From Mucilaginibacter sp. (lineage in GTDB: Bacteria; Bacteroidota; Bacteroidia; Sphingobacteriales; Sphingobacteriaceae): a stretch of DNA of 55,382 nt. Position numbers and translations under genes: made by a program. Under the pieces are notes generated by a model. It did not search any database. It was not told where the DNA came from and saw only the letters and a program-made list of their open reading frames with translations. The stretch is from contig JAQBOK010000107.1 of assembly GCA_028288085.1 (NCBI GenBank), positions 1-55,382 on the forward strand, given 5' to 3'. Each line of letters starts with the position of its first letter. The stretch's first letter is position 1. This document shows, in pieces, positions 27,541-36,106 of the stretch.

Positions 27541-28323
27541 ATGAATTCATCTAACATGACAGGTTATAAATCAGTAAATGGCCTCAATATGTATTATGAG
27601 ATACATGGCGAGGGCAATCCCCTGGTATTACTCCACGGGGGCGGTTCAACCATTCAAACTACTTTCGGTAAGGTATTGCCGCTATTTGAAAAAAACAGGC
27701 GGGTTATTGGTGTGGAAATGCAGGCACATGGCCATACGTCAGATAGAGAAAGTCCTTCCAGCTTTGAGCAGGATGCAGATGACGTTACGGAACTATTGAA
27801 ACAACTGGATATAAAAAATGCTGATATTTTTGGTTTTAGCAATGGAGGGCAAACGGCCATGCAACTGGCTATCCGTCATCCCGAAAAAGTACGGAAGCTT
27901 GTTATAGGCGCAGCGGGATATAAGCGGGACGGCTATTATCCCTGGTTCTGGGATTTTTTATCCAATGCGAACATAAAGGATATGCCGCAGCCGCTAAAGG
28001 AAGCTTACCTCGCCATTAACCCAGACCCGAACGCATTGCAAACTATGCACGATCGTGACTACTACCGCATGATGGATTTTAAGGATTGGAGCGATGATGC
28101 CATCCGCTCCATTAAGGCGCCTGTGTTAATTATCAATGGCGACCATGATGTGGTGACCAGCGAACATGCCCTTGCAATGTCCCGCTTGCTTCCCAATGCC
28201 CGTTTACTGATCTATCCCGGTGTTCATGGGGATTTTATAGGGGAAATATGTACGGGCAAAGGACTTTTATCGCCAGAAGCATCGGTAGAGATAATAGAAG
28301 GTTTTTTAGATGAACCTGTTTAA
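27541..28323 (+). CDS. Alpha/beta hydrolase
   Basis: 260 residues, cytoplasmic by appearance. Features are the HG oxyanion loop (LVLLHGGGSTIQTTFG), the nucleophile elbow FGFSNGGQTAM near residue 100, the acid strand VLIINGDHDVV and the catalytic His in YPGVHGDFIG. This is the common haloperoxidase/esterase-like branch of the fold, with substrates ranging from esters to lactones. It lies 136 bases after the NRPS in the same direction, but a possible promoter in the gap and the many unrelated roles of this fold keep an NRPS-linked function (editing or tailoring) speculative. Confidence 0.85.
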   Translation: MNSSNMTGYKSVNGLNMYYEIHGEGNPLVLLHGGGSTIQTTFGKVLPLFEKNRRVIGVEMQAHGHTSDRESPSSFEQDADDVTELLKQLDIKNADIFGFSNGGQTAMQLAIRHPEKVRKLVIGAAGYKRDGYYPWFWDFLSNANIKDMPQPLKEAYLAINPDPNALQTMHDRDYYRMMDFKDWSDDAIRSIKAPVLIINGDHDVVTSEHALAMSRLLPNARLLIYPGVHGDFIGEICTGKGLLSPEASVEIIEGFLDEPV

Positions 28324-28390
28324 ACTTTAAATTACATTTGAACAGAGATTTGTTTTACTTATAAAGGTTTTTAACAAGTTCAGCACTATA

Positions 28391-29068
28391 CTACAATTCT
28401 CCTTTCAAAACCTTCCATACGTTCCCGGCTACAATTTTGGCGCCTTCGGCAGTGGGGTGGATGCCATCAGCCTGGTTCAGTTTGGGGTTGCCGCCCACTC
28501 CATCCAGCAGGAAGGGCACCAATGCCATTTTATTGGCAGCCGCCACTTTTGGGAACACATCCTTAAAACCATTAACATAATCACCACCCATACTTGGCGG
28601 TACCTGCATGCCCAGCATTACCAGTTTGGCATCGGGATATTTAGCCCTTACCTTGTCGACAATAGCCTGCAGGTTTTGGGCGGTTGATTTAACGGGTATG
28701 CCGCGCAGGCCATCATTAGCGCCCAGTTCCAATATAAAAACGTCTACCTTTTGCTTTAATATCCAATCGATACGGCCCAGGCCACCGGCAGTAGTTTCGC
28801 CGCTCACTCCGGCATTAATTACCGTATAAGGCAGTTTTGCAGAATCTATCTTACGTTGTATCACCCCCGGGAAAGCGTCCGACGGGTCATCCAGCCCATA
28901 TCCTGCAGTCAAACTATCACCAAAAAAGAGAATGGTTTTTTTATTGCTTGCCTGCGCCGTATCCGTCTTAGTTGCCGCTTGATCTGTATTGCCGGACGAG
29001 CTTTTGCCACCGCATGCATAGAGGAGAAGCATAATGAAAAAGCAACCAGCGAATTTTGTTTTTTTCAT
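28391..29068 (-). CDS. tesA: TesA-like SGNH/GDSL arylesterase, lipoprotein
   Basis: 225 residues with lipobox LYAC (Cys19). All four SGNH blocks are present: FFGDSLTAGYGL with the nucleophile Ser, the Gly in NAGVSGETTAGG, GANDGLRG with Asn, and DGIHPTAEG with the catalytic Asp and His. This is the TesA group (thioesterase I / protease I / lysophospholipase L1 of E. coli), acting on acyl esters and thioesters in the periplasm. It follows the ybbA and ybbP homologues on the same strand 36 bases downstream. E. coli keeps the same three genes together, with tesA divergent from ybbA-ybbP. Confidence 0.92.
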   Translation of the reverse strand: MKKTKFAGCFFIMLLLYACGGKSSSGNTDQAATKTDTAQASNKKTILFFGDSLTAGYGLDDPSDAFPGVIQRKIDSAKLPYTVINAGVSGETTAGGLGRIDWILKQKVDVFILELGANDGLRGIPVKSTAQNLQAIVDKVRAKYPDAKLVMLGMQVPPSMGGDYVNGFKDVFPKVAAANKMALVPFLLDGVGGNPKLNQADGIHPTAEGAKIVAGNVWKVLKGEL

Positions 29069-29104
29069 CTTATAATATTTTATAGGTACATGAAAGCATT
29101 TTGA

Positions 29105-31663
29105 TTATACATCCCGCCTCAAAATTTCCAGCGGCGGTTTATTCAAAATCCCCCTGCTATTAAACAAACCAATAACAATGGTTAGTATGGCAATAGCCAA
29201 AAATAACAATAAGGCCGGTAATAGGTCGGCATTAAACGGTATTTCGAAACTGTATTTTGCCAATAGCCAACTTCCAGCTAAGGCAATTAAAATACCTGTA
29301 GCTGCCGATAAAGCACCTAAAAAGAAATATTCAATAGCGGTAATAGCCAGTATCTGCTTCCTGCTGGCACCCATGGTACGCAGCAGCACGCTTTCTTGCA
29401 AGCGCTGATATTTGCTTATCCTTACCGAAGCGATAAGCACCACCATGCCTGTAATGATACTGAACATAGCCATAAAGCGGATAATATCACCCAATTTATC
29501 AAGCAGGTCATCCAATACGCTTAGCACCAGCCCCAAATCGATAATAGAAACATTAGGGAACTGCTTTACGGCTGCTTGCTGAAACGACGCTGAAGCAGGT
29601 TTAGAGGGCACACGTGTAAGCAACACATGGAACTGAGGTGCATCATCCAGCACGCCCTTAGGAAACACTACCAGAAAATTGGTTTGCATCTTGGTCCAGT
29701 TTACTACCCGGATACTGGCTATTTTAGTAGATACAGGTATGCCCTGTACATTAAATTCAATTTTGTCGCCAACCTTTAAATGGTTGTGTTTTGCAAAACG
29801 GTCTTCTACAGAAATAGGTACATCGCCCAATTTTGGCGCGTGCCCCACCCATTCGCCATCGGTTATTTTCTCTGTCGGCGTTAGCGAGTCGCGGTAAGTA
29901 ACGCGGTACTCATTGGCAAAAGTATGTGGCGAAAATCTCAGCGTGGTATCTTTTTTCACATCGGCTTCAGTTTTGCCGTTGATCTTTGCTATGCGGGTGT
30001 TCACTACAGGCACTTGCTGCAAAACTGGCAAATGATGCTGCCGCGCTAATGCCGCTACCCCTTTTTCCTGGCTGGTTTGTATATCAAACAGTATCATGTT
30101 AGCCTGGTTGCCGCTCGCCGAGATGGATACCTGTTTCACCAGCAGGCTTTGGATAAAGAACAGCGTACAAATAAAGGCTGTGCTTAAACCAATAGATACG
30201 ATCAGAATAATAGTTTGATTATTTGGCCGGTATAAATTGGCGAAACCCTGTCGCCACAAATAGCTCCATGAGCTTTGCATAAACAGCTTCACGAGGTACA
30301 TCAGCAATTTAGCGATCAGCGTAAGGATCAGGAAAGCGATTAGTATGCCTATGGTAAAAAATACGCTCCCAAGCCAGCTATCCAGTTGTAAAAAAGTGAA
30401 TACAACGATGAACCCAAGTATCATCACATAAACAAACCATCTCAATGGATCGCGAAGCAGGTTAACCTGTTCATATGATATGCGCAGGGTATTCAGCGGT
30501 GAGATGTTACGAATGGCAATGAGTGGCAGTAAAGCAAACAGGATAGAGATGATTACCCCCAAAACTACTCCTTGCCCTATAGCCATCCAGGAGATATCAG
30601 TTGAAATAGAGATTGGCAGAAAATCCTTAAACACCAATGGTAAAATATGCTGCACAAAACTGCCTAATGCCGCGCCTATTATAGAACCAATTAACCCGAT
30701 GCTTGCTATCTGTATCAGGTAGATCAGGAACGCCTCATAAGCCTTTACACCCAAACACCTCATAATGGCAATGGACGCGATCTTTTCCCTAACATAAATA
30801 TGAATAGCGCTGGCCACGCCCACACATCCCAGCAACAGGGCAATAAACCCAACAAGGGATAAAAAACGGGTAAGGTCGCCAAAGGAGCGGCCCGTATTTT
30901 CCTTGCGGATATTGATGGTATCGTAGTTCATTCCTGCTTTCTCCAAACGTGGATCAAGTTTTTTTACCAGCTTATCCATGTTGACGGCCTTATCAAACTT
31001 ATAATAAAAATTATAGCTGATACGACTGCCTTTTTGCATCAAACCCGTTTGTGGCAGGTATTGCAACGGGATATAAACAATGGGCGCAATTCCCGCCTGG
31101 ATACCACTTTGCCCCGGGGCTTTGTTTAATATTCCGGCAATCAAAAAGGTGATTTTGCCCACTTTGATGGAGTCGTTCACTTTGGCATCAAATTGCAGCA
31201 TCAGGGTTTGGTCAACTAATGCCTTTTTGCCATTGCGGAAATCTTTTCCGGCTTGCAGTGGGGTAGTTTCCAGGCTGCCGTAATAGGGGAAATCGCCTTT
31301 TAAAGCCCGCACCTGTACCAGTCTTGTCCCTTTATTTTTTGGGAAATAGATCATGGAAGCAAAGTTTCGTTCCTCCGATCGTCTGTCGCCCAATGAATCT
31401 ATGAGCGACTGCATGGAAGCTTCTATCGGCTTGTTATCAGAAATGGCCAGGTCGGCGCCAATAAGCGTGGCCGCCTGACTGTCTACATCATTTTTTAGGT
31501 TGAAGCCGAACGAATAGATAGCCACTAAAGCCGCTATGCCGAATATGATGGAAGACACAAACAGGAACAAGCGTGAACGGTTTCGGCGGCTATCGCGCCA
31601 GGCCATTTCAAAAAGCCAGGGGATATTTAGCTTGCGTTTATAATTTATCGGGGTAGTATCCAT
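29105..31663 (-). CDS. ybbP: ABC transporter permease, YbbP/FtsX family
   Basis: 852 residues. The N-terminus WRDSRRNRSRLFLFVSSIIFGIAALVAIYSF is the typical first helix of this family, followed by a periplasmic MacB-like domain. A first FtsX core (FLSLVGFIALLLGCVGVASAI and two further helices, about residues 270-390) comes next, then central helices, a second periplasmic domain and a second FtsX core near the C-terminus (FSIITGMVVLIASVRISKYQ, EYFFLGALSAATGILIALAG). Two FtsX units in one chain define the YbbP type. The partner ATPase gene ends six bases upstream. The transported substrate is unknown; the link with TesA suggests lipid or lipoprotein handling, which is inference. Confidence 0.93.
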   Translation of the reverse strand: MDTTPINYKRKLNIPWLFEMAWRDSRRNRSRLFLFVSSIIFGIAALVAIYSFGFNLKNDVDSQAATLIGADLAISDNKPIEASMQSLIDSLGDRRSEERNFASMIYFPKNKGTRLVQVRALKGDFPYYGSLETTPLQAGKDFRNGKKALVDQTLMLQFDAKVNDSIKVGKITFLIAGILNKAPGQSGIQAGIAPIVYIPLQYLPQTGLMQKGSRISYNFYYKFDKAVNMDKLVKKLDPRLEKAGMNYDTINIRKENTGRSFGDLTRFLSLVGFIALLLGCVGVASAIHIYVREKIASIAIMRCLGVKAYEAFLIYLIQIASIGLIGSIIGAALGSFVQHILPLVFKDFLPISISTDISWMAIGQGVVLGVIISILFALLPLIAIRNISPLNTLRISYEQVNLLRDPLRWFVYVMILGFIVVFTFLQLDSWLGSVFFTIGILIAFLILTLIAKLLMYLVKLFMQSSWSYLWRQGFANLYRPNNQTIILIVSIGLSTAFICTLFFIQSLLVKQVSISASGNQANMILFDIQTSQEKGVAALARQHHLPVLQQVPVVNTRIAKINGKTEADVKKDTTLRFSPHTFANEYRVTYRDSLTPTEKITDGEWVGHAPKLGDVPISVEDRFAKHNHLKVGDKIEFNVQGIPVSTKIASIRVVNWTKMQTNFLVVFPKGVLDDAPQFHVLLTRVPSKPASASFQQAAVKQFPNVSIIDLGLVLSVLDDLLDKLGDIIRFMAMFSIITGMVVLIASVRISKYQRLQESVLLRTMGASRKQILAITAIEYFFLGALSAATGILIALAGSWLLAKYSFEIPFNADLLPALLLFLAIAILTIVIGLFNSRGILNKPPLEILRRDV

Positions 31664-31669
31664 TATCGC

Positions 31670-32362
31670 TTATGCAATTACATTAGTGTGATCATCTGCC
31701 ACCAACTTGCCGCCTTTGATGCGGATAATGCGCTGTGTTTTGGCGGCCAGTTCCAAATCGTGAGTTACTAAAACCAATGTGGTGCCTGCTTCCCTGTTCA
31801 GGTCGAAGATCAGTTTAACTACCTTTTCGCTCGTTTCAAAGTCAAGGTTGCCGGTGGGTTCATCGGCAAATAATATTTTAGGCTGATTACTGAATGCCCT
31901 TGCAAGCGAAACACGCTGCTGCTCGCCACCAGAAAGCTGTGCCGGATAATGATGCCCGCGGTCTGTAAGCCCTACTTTATCTAACAGGTCCATAGCGCGT
32001 GCTTTGATGTTTTTTTCGCCGCGAAGTTCCAAAGGGACCATCACATTCTCTAATGCTGTCAATGTAGGCAGCAATTGAAAATTCTGGAAGATAAAGCCTA
32101 CATATTGGTTACGCACCTGGGCGCGCTTATCTTCATTAAGATCGCCCAGGTTAATACCGTTTAGCTCTACAATGCCGGTTGACGAACGGTCGAGCCCAGC
32201 GCACAGGCCAAGGAGCGTAGTTTTACCACTACCTGATGGCCCCACAATGGCATTGGTTGATCCGGCGTTTACAGTAAAGTTAATATTGTCGAGCACGGTA
32301 AGTGTTTTGCCCGCGCTGTTGTAGGTTTTACCCAGGTTTGTTATATTCAGAATGATTTCCAC
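31670..32362 (-). CDS. ybbA: ABC transporter ATP-binding protein, YbbA/LolD family
   Basis: I place the start at the GTG at 32362 (MEIILNITNLGKTY, 230 residues), which gives the usual N-terminus of the family; an upstream TTG at 32395 would add 11 residues of unlikely sequence. Walker A is GPSGSGKTT, the signature LSGGEQQRVSLARA, Walker B ILFADEPTGNLD and the H loop LVTHD. It is in the MacB/LolD/YbbA group, whose ATPases drive mechanotransmission by FtsX-type permeases rather than classical transport. It is the first gene of the ybbA-ybbP-tesA set. Confidence 0.94.
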   Translation of the reverse strand: MEIILNITNLGKTYNSAGKTLTVLDNINFTVNAGSTNAIVGPSGSGKTTLLGLCAGLDRSSTGIVELNGINLGDLNEDKRAQVRNQYVGFIFQNFQLLPTLTALENVMVPLELRGEKNIKARAMDLLDKVGLTDRGHHYPAQLSGGEQQRVSLARAFSNQPKILFADEPTGNLDFETSEKVVKLIFDLNREAGTTLVLVTHDLELAAKTQRIIRIKGGKLVADDHTNVIA

Positions 32363-32436
32363 TCGTTTTATGTTTTTATTTGGATGAACGGCCAAGGTAA
32401 ATGTTACTCGTAAATTAAGTCAGTATAAATAAAAAT

Positions 32437-32470
32437 AGGGTATCAACAGCCTTTCGGCCATCAATACCCT
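32437..32470 (-). terminator. Intrinsic terminator of the isomerase-like gene
   Basis: On the minus strand the stem ATACCCT pairs across 32470-32464 and 32443-32437, with an inner GGCC/GGCT stem. A T-rich tract (32435-32426) follows. It lies 62 bases beyond the stop of the upstream gene, so it separates that gene from ybbA. Confidence 0.75.
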
Positions 32471-32531
32471 GATAAATGATTTTGAGATGATTAAGTTTTG
32501 GTATAGTAAAGAAAATAACAAGGGGATAAAA

Positions 32532-33458
32532 TCAAATTCCCAGCGCCCTTAAATTCTTATAGCTGGTAGCAATACTGGCATAAGCATCTTTGGGCATGTC
32601 GTGCTCTACAAAATAATGTTTAACGCCTGCAAGTTTCACGTTAGCAAATATGTGTTTAAAATCTACCACGCCTTCCCCAACCGGTTCAAGTGTTTGAAAA
32701 TCTTTGCTGATATCTTTTACGTGCAATAGCGGGAAACGGCCCGGATGCGCTTTAAATAAAGTAACCGGATCTACACCCGCTTTGGTTGCCCATGCCAGGT
32801 CAAGTTCCATTTTTACCAGATCAGCAGATGTGCCTTCTAATAGTAGGTGATAGGGTGTTTTGCCTTCCACATCTTTAAACTCCATATCGTGGTTATGGTA
32901 ACACAGCTGGATATTTGCTTTTTTACAAAGTTCGCCTGTTTTGTTTAATATCTCAACAGAGCTTTTAATGTCATCCAATGTTTCTGTAGGGATGTTGGCA
33001 CATACCAGGTAGGGGATACCGCCCTCGGCTGCTTCATCCACTAATGATTGCATGTCATCCTTCAAATTTCGCATGTGTGCGGGTAGTGTCATGGGTTTGC
33101 CATCAGCGCCTACGGGCATTTTCATACCCTTTGGCATTTTAAACGGGGCACCCAAAACGTGGTGTGATTTCCACGATAAACCCAGTTCTGTGCATAACGA
33201 GGCAAATTCCTTTGGTTTCATACCATAATAGCCTGGTTGTTTACTAAAGGCAGATTCCACTTCTTTATATCCAATATCAGCTACTTTTTTAAGATTGCCC
33301 TTTACATCGGCATCAATGAAATCGAATAGTGTAAATAACTGTAAACCAATAGGATGTGTGCCAGCTTCAGCAAAAAAAGCGGAAGCCATTTTTGGCAATA
33401 CCAGTGCGCCCAGGGCAAATACGCCCGAACTTGCAAGAAATTTTCTTCTGTTTAGCAT
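32532..33458 (-). CDS. Tat-exported sugar phosphate isomerase/epimerase-like TIM-barrel protein
   Basis: The frame is open to 33518 but the Met at 33458 begins a twin-arginine signal (MLNRRKFLASSGVFALGAL), so I use it, giving 308 residues. The mature protein is a xylose-isomerase-like AP-endonuclease-2 TIM barrel: GLQLFTLFDFID at strand 1, VESAFSKQPGYYGMKP, YLVCANIPTET, QLCYHNHDMEF with metal-ligand type His and Glu, LDLAWATKAGVDPV, LLHVKDIS and YFVEHDMP. Exported members are abundant in Bacteroidota and generally annotated as sugar isomerase/epimerase without known substrate. An inverted repeat lies 40 bases upstream and a terminator follows, so it is a single-gene unit. Confidence 0.9.
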   Translation of the reverse strand: MLNRRKFLASSGVFALGALVLPKMASAFFAEAGTHPIGLQLFTLFDFIDADVKGNLKKVADIGYKEVESAFSKQPGYYGMKPKEFASLCTELGLSWKSHHVLGAPFKMPKGMKMPVGADGKPMTLPAHMRNLKDDMQSLVDEAAEGGIPYLVCANIPTETLDDIKSSVEILNKTGELCKKANIQLCYHNHDMEFKDVEGKTPYHLLLEGTSADLVKMELDLAWATKAGVDPVTLFKAHPGRFPLLHVKDISKDFQTLEPVGEGVVDFKHIFANVKLAGVKHYFVEHDMPKDAYASIATSYKNLRALGI

Positions 33459-33497
33459 GATATTTGATTTGTAATTAGTTCTGAAAGATAAATGAAT

Positions 33498-33520
33498 CAT
33501 TGTGTATATACAACACAATG
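33498..33520. promoter_or_regulatory. Operator-like inverted repeat
   Basis: CATTGTGT at 33498-33505 and its complement at 33513-33520 flank a 7-base AT-rich centre. The 23-base dyad lies 40 bases upstream of the isomerase-like start, a fitting place for a dimeric regulator. No regulator gene adjoins it. Confidence 0.4.
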
Positions 33521-33691
33521 AGAATTTATTTTTGCGTCATAAAAAAATTACTTAAAAAAATAATCAAAAAGATGTTTTAACATTAGATTGCGGTAAAATG
33601 TATAACGAAGTTACCCCCTATAGCTTCCCGGAAAACGAAATGCAAAAAATCGCGAATGAAGCCTCATCACCTTCTAAATAATTTATTCTGA

Positions 33692-34621
33692 ATGAGAAAA
33701 CTTATTACCCTAACAATATTGCTTATTTCAGCCGGGGCAAGTGCGCAAAATTTTTGTCAACGGCACAAATCGGCAGAACCTATCACATTAACAAACGCCC
33801 ACAATATCACTATTAGGGGCGATAGCATCAACGGTGGTGATGTGGCCTGTATCACTTTATATAGTTGTCACGATATTCGCATTACACATTGCTTTATCGG
33901 TAATTCAACCACCGTAGGCATTCATCTTTATGGTTGTGCCAATATCCGTATAGACAGCAGCTTTATAACCAATGTTTCTACAGGAGTTTACGCCTTGCAT
34001 TCCTATGCCATTAGCGTAACCTATTGTGAAGGAAAGAATATGCAGGGACCCTACCCGCGGGGAGCTTTTGTGCAATTTGATGAGGTAAGCGGCCCCCGTT
34101 GCAGGGTAAGTTATAATAAGTTCGAAAACATATTGGGCCAGAGCCACCCGGAAGATGCCATTAGCATGTACAAAAGCAATGGCAATCCCAAAGACCCTAT
34201 CCAGATAATTGGTAATAAAATAAGGGGTGGTGGCCCCAGCAAAACTGGCGGTGGTATTATGCTGGGAGATAATGGCGGATCATATATGGTAGCAAAAGAC
34301 AATATATTGGTTAACCCCGGGCAATACGGAATGGCTATTTCGGGCGGGCATAATATTTCTATCATTAACAATAAGATATACTCAAAAGGACAGCTATTTA
34401 CTAATGTTGGGCTATACATTTGGGCACAGGCCGATGCTGATTGTTCAATGGATATAATTAGCGGGAACACGGTTAATTGGATAAATAAGGACGGTGAGCA
34501 AAATGACACCTTTGACCAGGGAAATTGCGGCCCGGTACCCGGTTGGATGACCAATAATACGGAAGCTAAAATTAACGAGAACATTTTACCCAAGCAGTTA
34601 CTTTCTCCATGTAACCGTTAA
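33692..34621 (+). CDS. Secreted right-handed parallel beta-helix protein
   Basis: 309 residues with signal peptide MRKLITLTILLISAGASAQ. The body is built from short strand repeats typical of pectate-lyase-like beta helices: ITLTNAHNITIRGDSING, ITLYSCHDIRITHCFIG, IHLYGCANIRIDSSFITN, GMAISGGHNISIINNKIYS. Many such proteins bind or cleave polysaccharides, but the catalytic residues differ between families and I cannot point to a clear set here. Seven Cys residues is high for a periplasmic protein of this phylum. It is monocistronic, with a decayed gene downstream on the other strand. Confidence 0.85.
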   Translation: MRKLITLTILLISAGASAQNFCQRHKSAEPITLTNAHNITIRGDSINGGDVACITLYSCHDIRITHCFIGNSTTVGIHLYGCANIRIDSSFITNVSTGVYALHSYAISVTYCEGKNMQGPYPRGAFVQFDEVSGPRCRVSYNKFENILGQSHPEDAISMYKSNGNPKDPIQIIGNKIRGGGPSKTGGGIMLGDNGGSYMVAKDNILVNPGQYGMAISGGHNISIINNKIYSKGQLFTNVGLYIWAQADADCSMDIISGNTVNWINKDGEQNDTFDQGNCGPVPGWMTNNTEAKINENILPKQLLSPCNR

Positions 34622-34641
34622 TATCACTTTACAAGCTTTAT

Positions 34642-34947
34642 TTACTTTAAATATTCCGGATAACCCACAAGGGCATTGATCAACTCATTGCCCTCATTCG
34701 CGTGCTCTACATCTCCAATAGGCGAAAAAAAATCTCTATCTCTTCAATTTATTGATCACAGAGTTAAAAATTGCGTAAAAACACGTTTCATATACCGTGT
34801 TAGCACTGCCGTCTTTGTCCATCACAATGCCCAATTTTGAGATATCAAGTTTTTAAATGAAATGATAATCATCACTGTGTTAATTATAAGAGGCATTAAA
34901 TCGTTGATCTACCTTAATTATGCTTGTGCCGAATTGCGCTACCTGTT
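34642..34947 (-). pseudogene. Decayed gene of unknown family
   Basis: On the minus strand one frame reads QVAQFGTSIIKVDQRFNASY, an in-frame stop, HSDDYHFI, another stop, then KLDISKLGIVMDKDGSAN and TVYETCFYAIFNSVINKLKR before a third stop near 34755. A shift of frame continues with EIEIFFSPIGDVEHANEGNE and LINALVGYPEYLK to a stop at 34642-34644. Codon choice and composition are protein-like throughout, so I read this as one gene broken by two nonsense changes and a frameshift. I cannot name the family. No start is evident. Confidence 0.55.
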
Positions 34948-35024
34948 AACAGGTGTATAATGTATACTAAATGAAAAACGTGCTTGATGTTTAAGATATA
35001 AAAGGGGCAAAAAAATATACTCCT

Positions 35025-35128
35025 ATGATGAAAAACAACAGGATCTATAGTTAGGGTCTAAGTGTCCTGCTTGTTTGGTGGCAGCCGTTGCTTATAGCAA
35101 CGGCTTAGCTGCCCCTAAAAAGAATTAA
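35025..35128 (+). pseudogene. Possible decayed short secreted-peptide gene
   Basis: Starting at tandem ATGs (35025, 35028) the frame gives MMKNNRIYS, a TAG stop, then GLSVLLV. Switching frame continues VAAVAYSNGLAAPKKN to a TAA ending at 35128. Joined, this would be a peptide of about 33 residues with a charged start and a hydrophobic core, like a signal-peptide-only small protein. The same bases from 35081 to 35115 form a strong hairpin, so an RNA role is an alternative reading. Confidence 0.3.
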
Positions 35129-35147
35129 AATGTAATATAAATAGAAC

Positions 35148-35270
35148 ATGAAAAAACTGATCATATATCTTAAAAAGTACTTTTTTAGAATGATTTTATT
35201 AATAAGAAACGTGATTAATAAAAACAGTAAAAAAAGTTACCAGGTAACAGAAGATATACTTTTTATTTAG
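35148..35270 (+). CDS. Possible 40-residue cationic amphipathic peptide
   Basis: An ATG at 35148 opens a frame of 40 codons: MKKLIIYLKKYFFRMILLIR followed by NVINKNSKKSYQVTEDILFI. The first half is strongly basic and hydrophobic, the second polar, which could be a membrane-active or membrane-anchored small protein. It lies between the hairpin at 35081-35115 and a terminator at 35369-35402. There is no clear Shine-Dalgarno, normal for this phylum. AT-rich sequence readily produces Lys/Ile/Leu-rich frames, so it may be fortuitous. Confidence 0.3.
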   Translation: MKKLIIYLKKYFFRMILLIRNVINKNSKKSYQVTEDILFI

Positions 35271-35368
35271 CCTCATAATAAATCATTGTCCTGCGCCTGC
35301 CCGGGCATACTGTTATAGCAGTAGTAAGGAGTGATTGTTAATAGTTAGTTTAGTTTAATTTAGTGGAT

Positions 35369-35402
35369 AGCAGCCGTTACGCGAGGTAAGGGCTGCTTTT
35401 TT
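35369..35402 (+). terminator. Intrinsic terminator
   Basis: AGCAGCC (35369-35375) pairs with GGCTGCT (35391-35397), with an inner TTAC/GTAA pairing and a run of Ts from 35397. No recognised gene precedes it except the short open frame ending at 35270, so it implies a transcript in this gene-poor stretch. From 35403 to 35647 I see nothing convincing. Confidence 0.75.
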
Positions 35403-35647
35403 ATATATTATTGCAATCGAAGTTTTACCTGAAGTTGTTTGTTTTTAATAATCTTGTTGAAGTGGAACTCTTGTTCAAAGCACAATATCTACCATATTAC
35501 CTAAAGTAAATAGTCAACATTGAAGATGATAACATGCCCTTGAAAAAATGGAGGATGAAGAAGTATGTTTCCAGGTAGGTGATCGATTGGCGATCTTTTA
35601 AATAAAAGTATCAGGTTGATATCAGACTTATGAAGTTTAAACGTCGT

Positions 35648-35697
35648 AAGCCTTTTTTCTTTAGAGCACCATATGGTGATACCCTAAAGGCTGGCTT
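35648..35697 (-). terminator. Hairpin after the small zinc-ribbon gene
   Basis: Nested complementary arms (AAGCC/GGCTT outer, CTTTAG/CTAAAG inner, and the palindrome CACCATATGGTG at 35667-35678) lie directly after the stop at 35701. The A/T-rich arm would give a partial T tract on the minus strand. Confidence 0.5.
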
Positions 35698-35700
35698 AAT

Positions 35701-35901
35701 TTATGCAGCTTCGCGGAATGATTCACTGTAAGACTGGCTATAAGCGGTGATATAATCAGGGATCTTTTTGCCGCACTTGCAACATTTAACAGAATTATCA
35801 TGCGCTTCCCAATTATGATTGCATGGAGTTTTAGCATTTAATTTGTTAGTAACGATGGCTATTGCAGCAACTAATAACATAAATAAGCAAAAGTAAATCA
35901 T
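35701..35901 (-). CDS. Small membrane-anchored protein with Cys-rich ribbon
   Basis: The frame extends to 35970, but the Met at 35901 directly precedes a membrane segment (MIYFCLFMLLVAAIAIVT), so I take 66 residues. After the helix comes CNHNWEAHDNSVKCCKCGKK, a His/Cys arrangement like a small zinc ribbon, then a Ser/Tyr-rich tail. Topology would put the ribbon on one face of the inner membrane. I do not recognise a family. It stands alone with its own 3' hairpin. Confidence 0.6.
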   Translation of the reverse strand: MIYFCLFMLLVAAIAIVTNKLNAKTPCNHNWEAHDNSVKCCKCGKKIPDYITAYSQSYSESFREAA

Positions 35902-36106
35902 GGTAATTTGTTTTATAATAAGATAAAGGCAAAATCCAGGCCATGCTTGATTTAGCTTAGAATAAGGCATAAGTGCTTAGAAAAATTTCCACAAAACGAT
36001 AATGTATTACCCGTTTTGGGGAAAGCAACCCTATAGTTATAACACTTTTGGGGATTTTAAAATGGCCTCAGCGTCTTAAAATCTCAAGTATTTAACAAAT
36101 AAGATA

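Noticed and set aside
34941..34954. 14-base perfect palindrome ACCTGTTAACAGGT as an operator for the small ORFs
   Set aside because: It lies at the edge of decayed coding sequence on the other strand and no promoter match surrounds it; chance is a reasonable explanation.
35281..35340. Possible tRNA-like fold in the gene-poor region
   Set aside because: No acceptor stem, T-loop consensus or anticodon arm could be fitted; only simple hairpins are present.
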